This document shows positions 58,416 to 64,000 of a DNA stretch of 64,000 bases, one piece after another. The position numbers and the translations under genes were made by a program. This DNA is from Nocardioides sp. YR527 (GTDB lineage: Bacteria; Actinomycetota; Actinomycetes; Propionibacteriales; Nocardioidaceae), in the NCBI RefSeq assembly GCF_900101045.1, contig NZ_FNFN01000004.1, positions 496,001-560,000 on the forward strand. The letters run 5' to 3'. Each line of letters opens with the position of its first letter. The stretch's first letter is position 1. The notes under the pieces are model-generated. The model did no database searches. It was not told where the DNA came from and saw only the letters and a list, made by a program, of their open reading frames with translations.

Positions 58416-61052
58416 ATGGGACCTCACCCCGGCGATGGCTGGTTCGGCGTCCCGACGGTTCCCTCGGGATATGTGCCGCGGCCCCGTCTCCTGGAGATGC
58501 TCGATCGCAGTGACGACTGTCCGTTCGTGCTGGTCAGTGCCCCTGCTGGGACCGGGAAGACGGCCCTGCTGGTGGACTGGGTCGCGGCAGGCGGGGAGCA
58601 GGATCGCACAGCGTGGATCACCTTCGAGGAGACGGATGTTGCGTTCTGGCCCGGTCTCCTCGGGTGCCTCGAAAGCCTGGGCGTAGCGGTGTCACCCGAT
58701 ACGGTCCGCAGGGACGAGGGCTCGCTCGACCGCCAGGTTCGCCGGGCGGTTGCGGAGGCGGTCTGTGACCACCCGTCACGGATGACGGTCGTGGTGGACG
58801 GACACGACCTGCTCTCTGCTGAGGTGGCGGAAGATCTGGACTTCCTGCTGCGACATACCGGCGACCGTCTCCGGCTGGTGCTGGCGACGCGGGCCGATCC
58901 GGTGCTTCCGATGTACCGGTACCGGCTCGACGACACGGTCGTCGAGGTGCGGATGTCGGACCTGGCCTTCACCGATGAGGAAGCCGGTGAGCTGACCCAG
59001 CGGGTGGGACTGACTCTGACACCGGAGTCCGTGCACGCGCTCAACCTCCGGACGAAGGGATGGGCAGCCGGGTTGCGCTTCGGCGCACAGCTGCTGCGGA
59101 TGCGGCAGGACCCGGATGACACCGTCTCGGAGATCGTCGGCGACACCGGAAACATCGCTGAGTACCTCGTGGGCGAGATGCTGGCCGCCCAGAGCCCAGA
59201 CGTACGTGCCCTGCTGCTGGCGACGAGCGTTCCCGACACGATCCAACCGGGACTGGCCGAGGCGCTCGCCGGTCCCACGGCCGAACGTACGCTGAACCTT
59301 CTGACCCGGGACAACGTGCTCATCGAGCCGGTGTCGGAGCGTCCTGGGTGCTACCGCTACAACCCGCTCTTCCGGGACCTTCTACGCGCCGTGCTCGCCT
59401 ATGAGTCGCCTGACGAGATGAGACGGCTGCAGCGAGCGGCGGCCGAGTGGTACGCCCGAGACGGCCAGGTCGCTGCGTCCGTCGGGCACTTCGTCGCGAT
59501 CGAGGCCTGGGAAGAGGCGGCCGCAGAGGTGGTCGACGACCTGGCGGTCGGCCAGCTGCTGCTCGACGACAGCACGAGCGCCTTGACCCAGTCGTTGCGG
59601 TCGATCCCGTCGGAGCTGGAGGACCCCGCATCCACCGTCGTGAGAGCGACCCTCGCGTTGGGCGCCGGCGACACCACCGGTTTCACGAACGAGCTGGCTC
59701 AGGTGCGGACCGAGCCGGGTGCGTCCTCAGGGTCTCGTCCATGGGCCACGAACGTAGCTGTCCGGGTGCTGGAAGCCGTGGGCGCGCGGGCGTCGGCGGA
59801 CCCGAGCGAAGCGATGTCCCTCGCCACCGCGGCCGAACAGGCTTTGGAAGCGCCGGACCGCGGGCCGAAGGGGACGTCCCGTCCCGAGCTGATTGCGCTC
59901 GTCCTTCTCAGCAAGGGCATCGCGGCCCTGCGCCAGGGAAGGCTGGCGGCGGCTGATGCGATGTTCAAGTCCGGCGTCGCAGCTGCCATGGGAGCCGGAT
60001 CCGAGGCCGTGGTGGCGGAGTGTCTGGGCTACCAGGCCGTCATCGCCTGCTGCCGGGGCAAGCTCTCCAGGGCCGCGAGGCTCGGGGATCGAGCGATCGG
60101 CGCGGCCGAGTGCATCGGTGTCAACGCAGCAGACCGGACGGCCGCCGCCCGGATAGCGCTCGGCTGGGTGGAGATGGAGCGGTACGACCTGCGCGCCGCA
60201 GCCGATCACGTCCAGGCGGTCGAGCGACAGGACCTGGCGCTGCGCGATCCGATTCCGCATGCCTTCCTGGCCTTGATCAGGGCGCGCCTGCAGGTGGCGC
60301 ACGGTGACCGGCTCGGCGCGGTCGGCAAACTCGAGGACGCGGTCGCGGGAGCCAAGGACGAGCGTGGTTGGCTCGGTCAGCAGCTACGCATCGAGCTCGC
60401 CCACGTTCGAGTCGCCGCTGGTGAGCCGGCGGCGGTTGAGGTCGACGGCCTGGGCGACCAGCCCGAGGCGGCCCTCGTCGTCGGGCTCATGCAGCTGCAC
60501 CTGGGTGATGCGAAGGCCGCCGACGCCGCGATGTCCACGGTCCTGTCCAAGCGGGCGGCTGTGCCGGTCCAGGTCTCCGGCTGGCTGGTGGAGTGCGCGC
60601 GCCGGCTCCACGACGGACCATCAGCGCGGGCACACGCGGCGCTCGACCGGGCCCTCACGCTGGCCTCGCCGGAACGAGTGCGACGACCTTTCCACGAGGC
60701 GCCATCCGTGGTGCGACAGCTGCTCGTGCGGGACAAGCAGCTGAGCGCCGAGCACGAATGGCTCTTCGAGATCTCGGGGGCGCCCTCGCGTAGGCCGTCC
60801 GTCCAGAAGGGTGCCGCGGCCTCCACCCCGGCGCGTCCTCCCGCCCCCGTCTTCGAAGAGCTCACGGAGAAGGAGATGGAGGTCCTGGGTCACCTGGCGA
60901 ACCTCCTCACCACCGAGGAGATCGCGGGCGTCATGTACATCTCCGTCAACACGATTCGCACCCACGTACGCAACATCCTTCGCAAGCTGGGTGTCAGCCG
61001 CCGGAACGCCGCCGTCAGGCGTGCACGCGAGCTCGGCCTCCTGCCGCAGTGA
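58416..61052 (+). CDS. MalT-like LuxR-family regulator 3
   Basis: 878 residues from the ATG at 58416 (AGGAGG 12 nt upstream). The longer frame to 58326 would begin inside the -10, so it is rejected. Walker A SAPAGTGKT (41-49), MTVVVDGHDLL as Walker B-like, RLRLVLATRADP following. TPR-like repeats from about 350 to 790. The C-terminal LuxR helix-turn-helix is LTEKEMEVLGHLANLLTTEE then SVNTIRTHVRNILRKLGVSR. Same architecture as regulators 1 and 2 but with a different recognition helix. Confidence 0.88.
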   Translation: MGPHPGDGWFGVPTVPSGYVPRPRLLEMLDRSDDCPFVLVSAPAGTGKTALLVDWVAAGGEQDRTAWITFEETDVAFWPGLLGCLESLGVAVSPDTVRRDEGSLDRQVRRAVAEAVCDHPSRMTVVVDGHDLLSAEVAEDLDFLLRHTGDRLRLVLATRADPVLPMYRYRLDDTVVEVRMSDLAFTDEEAGELTQRVGLTLTPESVHALNLRTKGWAAGLRFGAQLLRMRQDPDDTVSEIVGDTGNIAEYLVGEMLAAQSPDVRALLLATSVPDTIQPGLAEALAGPTAERTLNLLTRDNVLIEPVSERPGCYRYNPLFRDLLRAVLAYESPDEMRRLQRAAAEWYARDGQVAASVGHFVAIEAWEEAAAEVVDDLAVGQLLLDDSTSALTQSLRSIPSELEDPASTVVRATLALGAGDTTGFTNELAQVRTEPGASSGSRPWATNVAVRVLEAVGARASADPSEAMSLATAAEQALEAPDRGPKGTSRPELIALVLLSKGIAALRQGRLAAADAMFKSGVAAAMGAGSEAVVAECLGYQAVIACCRGKLSRAARLGDRAIGAAECIGVNAADRTAAARIALGWVEMERYDLRAAADHVQAVERQDLALRDPIPHAFLALIRARLQVAHGDRLGAVGKLEDAVAGAKDERGWLGQQLRIELAHVRVAAGEPAAVEVDGLGDQPEAALVVGLMQLHLGDAKAADAAMSTVLSKRAAVPVQVSGWLVECARRLHDGPSARAHAALDRALTLASPERVRRPFHEAPSVVRQLLVRDKQLSAEHEWLFEISGAPSRRPSVQKGAAASTPARPPAPVFEELTEKEMEVLGHLANLLTTEEIAGVMYISVNTIRTHVRNILRKLGVSRRNAAVRRARELGLLPQ

Positions 61053-61082
61053 GTCGTCGCCGTGGCCCGGGCCCGGGTCGGT

Positions 61083-61099
61083 TCATCCGCAGAGGGTGA
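61083..61099 (+). promoter_or_regulatory. Regulon palindrome site 15
   Basis: TCATCCG-CAG-AGGGTGA, centre 61091. TACGGT begins 32 bp downstream (61123), +1 near 61135, then a 36-nt leader with GGAGGAG before the GTG at 61171. Confidence 0.6.
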
Positions 61100-61170
61100 C
61101 GTCACCGGCGCGGTCATGCTCCTACGGTCAGACGGCTGGAGTTCGACCTGCCGGAGACCTGGAGGAGACC

Positions 61171-61719
61171 GTGACCACATCAGACGTGAGCGCCCCCAAG
61201 CCTGGGCTGAGCGTCGGGCCGACGAGCGAGTTCAGCTTGTTCTTCCGGGTCAAGCCCGGTGAGGCGGCCTCCCTGCGCCAGGCGTTGCACGCCCTCCAGG
61301 AGACGCCGGGCTACCGGCCGGGCGACTACGGGATGGCGATCCAGACGATCCACGAGGCGCGATTCGTCCTGTTCGACGACGACACCCGGCTGGCGTTCAT
61401 CACCAGCTTCGACGGGCCGTGGGACGCCTACATGGAGGACTTCTTCACCTCGGGTCCGACGTTGGCCCTCTTCGACGTGATCTTCAGCCACGTCGAGGGG
61501 TATGACGGACTGCCAGACCTGGCGGCCGTGCGCTCGTTCGTCCTGGGAGCCGAGCAGAGCGCCGCGGCGTACGCCCGAAACTACGGCGGCACGGTCAAGG
61601 AGATCCGCAAGGCGCAACGCGTGAACAGCGCCTTCCAGGAGGTCCTCGACCACCCGCAGGCTGCCGAGATCCTCGAGCACCCCGCGATGCAGCCGTTGCT
61701 CGACGAGGCCGCCGACTAG
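61171..61719 (+). CDS. Hypothetical protein near DyP peroxidase, 182 aa
   Basis: Start at the GTG at 61171 with GGAGGAG; longer frames enter regulator 3 and are not used. The sequence EFSLFFRVKPGEAASLRQAL, then HEARFVLFDDDTRLAFITSF and DGPWDAYMEDFF suggests a ferredoxin-like alpha/beta domain. A similar F-V-x-x-x-D-x-x-R-L-x-F-x-x-x-x-D-G-x-W-x-x-Y pattern occurs in small proteins encoded near heme peroxidases. Function unknown. First gene of an operon with DUF4331 and DyP. Confidence 0.72.
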   Translation: MTTSDVSAPKPGLSVGPTSEFSLFFRVKPGEAASLRQALHALQETPGYRPGDYGMAIQTIHEARFVLFDDDTRLAFITSFDGPWDAYMEDFFTSGPTLALFDVIFSHVEGYDGLPDLAAVRSFVLGAEQSAAAYARNYGGTVKEIRKAQRVNSAFQEVLDHPQAAEILEHPAMQPLLDEAAD

Positions 61720-61745
61720 CCGCGCGGGCCGGTCGAGGAGCAGCA

Positions 61746-62885
61746 GTGTCTGACCACATCTCAGGGCCGCGCGCCCTCGCCGATCCGATCGCGGACATCA
61801 CCGACTTCTACGCCTTCCCGAGCCCTGACTCTCCAGGTCGCCTCGTACTCGTGATGAACACGCTGCCGATGGCGAAGCCCGGTGACCTGTTCTCAGCGGG
61901 GTTGCTCTACCGCTTCCGACTGCGGCCGCTGAGCGCACCTGCCGCCGGCTGGATGTTCGTCCCGGGCGACGACGAAGTGGTTCTCGACTGCGTCTTCGAC
62001 CCGCCGGAACATGTGACGGACCCGGATACCGGTCGACCGGACCACGAGCAGCGGGGCAGCTGCGTGACTCCGACCGGGGAGACGGTCACCTTCGGTGTCA
62101 ACGACGAGATCGGAGGTACCGGCGGCGGCCTACGAGTCTTCGCCGGGGTGCGCTGGGATCCGTTCATCATGGACGCCCGCGCAGCGCTGGCCACGATCGC
62201 GACACGGAAGCTCGCCTTCACCGAGGAGGGTTCGATCTTCCTGGACGGCAAGAACGTGCTGAGCATCGTGGTCGAGATCGACTCCGGTCTGCTGCCCGGT
62301 GGGATGCTCGTGGGCGTTGTCGCCGAGACCTTGACCCGCGGCGAGTTCAACGTCCGCATCGAGCGGGTCGGCCGGCCCGAGGTGAAGAACATGATGCTGG
62401 CTCCGAAGGACTTCGACCAGGTCAATCGGGATCTGGAGATCCGCGATCTCTACAACATGGAGGACGCCTTCCACCTCGGGGAGTCGTACTACGGGGCATT
62501 CCGGGCACGCCTGGATGCCAACCTCGCGTTCTGGGACTGCCTCGACGGCAAGCGGGACTGGCCTCTCGGAGAAGACGGGAGCCACCCGCTCACCGACCTC
62601 GTCCTCGCCGACTACCTGGTCGTCGACGCCAGCTTCCCGTACGCCGAGCAGGGGTCCTTCCTCGAGATCGAGCTGGCCGCCCGACGTGGCGAGCCGCACC
62701 GGACGTGCGGGGGACGGGCCTTGAACGACGACGTGATGGACGCGCTCTTCACCCAGCTCGTCAACGCGGGCCTCGGCCCCACGATCAGCGACGGCGTCGA
62801 CTCCGCAAGCCGCCCGGCCACCGTCGCGTTCCCATATCTGGTCGCGGCGAACCCGGACCCGCCTGAACCTCCGGAGCACCACTGA
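61746..62885 (+). CDS. DUF4331-family protein
   Basis: 379 residues from the GTG at 61746 (GAGGAG upstream). SDHISGPRALADPIADITDF followed by YAFPSPDSPGRLVLVMNTLP is the characteristic DUF4331 start (D-H-x-D-x-P...-D-x-x-D-x-Y-A-F). RVFAGVRWDPFIMDARAAL, KNVLSIVVEID and RPEVKNMMLAPKDFDQVNRD are further conserved parts. No signal peptide is visible. Function unknown; it often accompanies peroxidases or redox proteins. Confidence 0.82.
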   Translation: MSDHISGPRALADPIADITDFYAFPSPDSPGRLVLVMNTLPMAKPGDLFSAGLLYRFRLRPLSAPAAGWMFVPGDDEVVLDCVFDPPEHVTDPDTGRPDHEQRGSCVTPTGETVTFGVNDEIGGTGGGLRVFAGVRWDPFIMDARAALATIATRKLAFTEEGSIFLDGKNVLSIVVEIDSGLLPGGMLVGVVAETLTRGEFNVRIERVGRPEVKNMMLAPKDFDQVNRDLEIRDLYNMEDAFHLGESYYGAFRARLDANLAFWDCLDGKRDWPLGEDGSHPLTDLVLADYLVVDASFPYAEQGSFLEIELAARRGEPHRTCGGRALNDDVMDALFTQLVNAGLGPTISDGVDSASRPATVAFPYLVAANPDPPEPPEHH

Positions 62886-62886
62886 C

Positions 62887-64000
62887 ATGGACGAGATCTC
62901 CCTCGAGCTGGACGACATCCAGTCCGGTGCGCTGTTCGAGCGCCCCTCGCCGTACGTCGGTGTCTACCTGCTGCTCAGCATCCGCGACGGCCGCGACGGC
63001 CGCGAGCTGGTCCGGCGGCTGCACCGGCTCCTCGCCTCCGCCGGCGAGGCCAGCGAGGCGGGGGAGACCTCGCTGACCGTCGCGTTCACCTACCACGGAC
63101 TGAAGGCGCTCGGCGTGCCGGAGGAGTCCCTCGACAGCTTCGCCCCCGAGTTCCGGCAGGGCATGGCGGCTCGGGCCGAGATCCTGGGCGACGTCGGTGA
63201 GAGTGGTCCCGACCACTGGGAGAAACCCCTGGGCAGCGCCGACGTGCACGTCGCCATCTCCGTCCTCGCCCCGGACGAGGACCGGCTCCGGGCTGTCGCC
63301 GACCGGGCCCGCCGAGCCCATGCCGAGCTGCCCGGGATCGAGCTCATCTGGCGCCAGGACTGCTACCAGCTCGCGACGGGACGTACGTCGTTCGGCTTCA
63401 AGGACGGCATCGGCCAACCGGCGGTCGAAGGCAGCGGCCGCCCTGCCACCGACTCGCGCGAGCCCCCGCTCAAAGCCGGAGAGATCCTCCTCGGCTACCC
63501 CGACGAGACGGGCGAGCTCGCTCCGATGCCGTTCCCTGAGGTGCTGGGGCGAAACGGGACGTACGTCGTGTTCCGCAAGCTGCACACCAAGGTGGCGGCG
63601 TACCGGTCTTATCTGCGAAGCCGGGCGCACTCGCGCGCCGAGGAGAATCTGCTCGGGGCGAAGATGGTCGGTCGCTGGCAGAGCGGCGCCCCGCTCGCGC
63701 TCGCCCCGGAACGCGACGACCCGGAGCTCGGGAGCGACCCGCTCCGCAACAACGACTTCGCCTACGGCGACGACCCGCGCGGCTTCAAGTGCCCGGTCGG
63801 TGCGCATGCGCGCCGCGCCAACCCTCGCGACGCCTTGGACCAGGAGGGCAGCGTCGACGTGCGGCTGCACCGGATGATCCGCCGCGGCACCAGCTATGGC
63901 CCGGCACTGCCCGATGGCGTGCTCGAGGACGACGGGGCCGAGCGCGGCATCATGTTCGTGTTCGCCGGTGCGCACCTGAAACGGCAGTTCGAGTTCGTGA
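62887..64000 (+). CDS. DyP-type peroxidase (3' end outside window)
   Basis: 371 residues visible, C-terminus cut by the window edge. The DyP motif GFKDGIGQP carries the catalytic Asp173; the proximal heme His307 is in KCPVGAHARRANPRD; GTYVVFRKLHTKVAAY precedes it. The family oxidises dyes and lignin-like compounds with hydrogen peroxide. No signal peptide; ATG 1 base after the DUF4331 stop. It is part of the operon under site 15. Confidence 0.88.
   Translation, partial: MDEISLELDDIQSGALFERPSPYVGVYLLLSIRDGRDGRELVRRLHRLLASAGEASEAGETSLTVAFTYHGLKALGVPEESLDSFAPEFRQGMAARAEILGDVGESGPDHWEKPLGSADVHVAISVLAPDEDRLRAVADRARRAHAELPGIELIWRQDCYQLATGRTSFGFKDGIGQPAVEGSGRPATDSREPPLKAGEILLGYPDETGELAPMPFPEVLGRNGTYVVFRKLHTKVAAYRSYLRSRAHSRAEENLLGAKMVGRWQSGAPLALAPERDDPELGSDPLRNNDFAYGDDPRGFKCPVGAHARRANPRDALDQEGSVDVRLHRMIRRGTSYGPALPDGVLEDDGAERGIMFVFAGAHLKRQFEFV

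Noticed and set aside
22699..61099. Palindrome arm GGGTGA read as the -35 of an alternative sigma factor
   Set aside because: The distance from GGGTGA to the -10 is about 22 bp, too long for a sigma -35/-10 spacer, and the symmetry and divergent use point to a dimeric activator.
1..64000. CRISPR array or prophage
   Set aside because: No regularly spaced direct repeats, no cas, integrase, capsid, terminase or other phage genes were seen.

Overview
The window is high-GC actinobacterial DNA. Strong GC bias at third codon positions, many GTG starts, ATGA stop/start overlaps, many leaderless genes and frequent CGTACG words suggest Nocardioides or a close relative; this is inference from style and gene content, since no rRNA, tRNA or other phylogenetic marker is present. 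No CRISPR array was found.

Region 1 (1-5.3 kb) looks like an accessory patch. It holds the start of a PHP-domain gene of TrlF type, a Schlafen/AlbA_2-type coiled-coil protein, two small coupled genes each interrupted by one in-frame stop, two membrane-anchored proteins, an IS110-family transposase remnant and a RemA-like small protein. Region 2 (5.3-10.6 kb) holds a methyltransferase, a 2H phosphoesterase, a lipoprotein-type sortase, and a TetR - Old Yellow Enzyme - enoyl-CoA hydratase operon whose promoter carries a near-perfect operator palindrome between its -35 and -10 elements.

Region 3 (10.6-19.2 kb) is an Nit1C-type nitrogen-starvation cluster: amidohydrolase, MSMEG_0572-like protein, radical SAM protein, GNAT-AIR synthase fusion, nitrilase, MSMEG_0570-like protein, flavin-dependent oxidoreductase, a second nitrilase homologue that has lost its catalytic Cys and Glu, and an MSMEG_0565-type glycosyltransferase. 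GlnR-box-like sequences lie in front of it. Next come an ABC-F protein with a long structured leader and the first of four SulP transporters.

Region 4 (22.7-64 kb) is the most unusual part. A 17-bp inverted repeat, consensus TCACCCG-N3-CGGGTGA, occurs 15 times in front of about 18 transcription units. In 16 of the 18, a TANNNT- or NANNNT-like -10 hexamer begins 31 or 32 bp from the repeat centre; in the other two only the final T is kept. Several sites serve two divergent genes, and many of the genes then start leaderless at the predicted +1. The apparent regulon covers a sulfatase / formylglycine-generating enzyme / HAD operon, three DUF1269 proteins, a family of very small alpha/beta proteins, a 2864-residue LPXTG surface protein, AI-2E, BrkB, GAP, HdeD and DUF7144 membrane proteins, a cardiolipin-synthase-like PLD protein, three SulP transporters, SHOCT proteins, a CYTH-like protein, DUF4331 and a DyP peroxidase. 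Three large MalT-like LuxR regulators lie among them; one has the palindrome at its own promoter. I read this as a coordinated envelope/stress regulon controlled through a palindromic activator site, undescribed as far as I know. The regulator's identity and the inducing signal are unknown.
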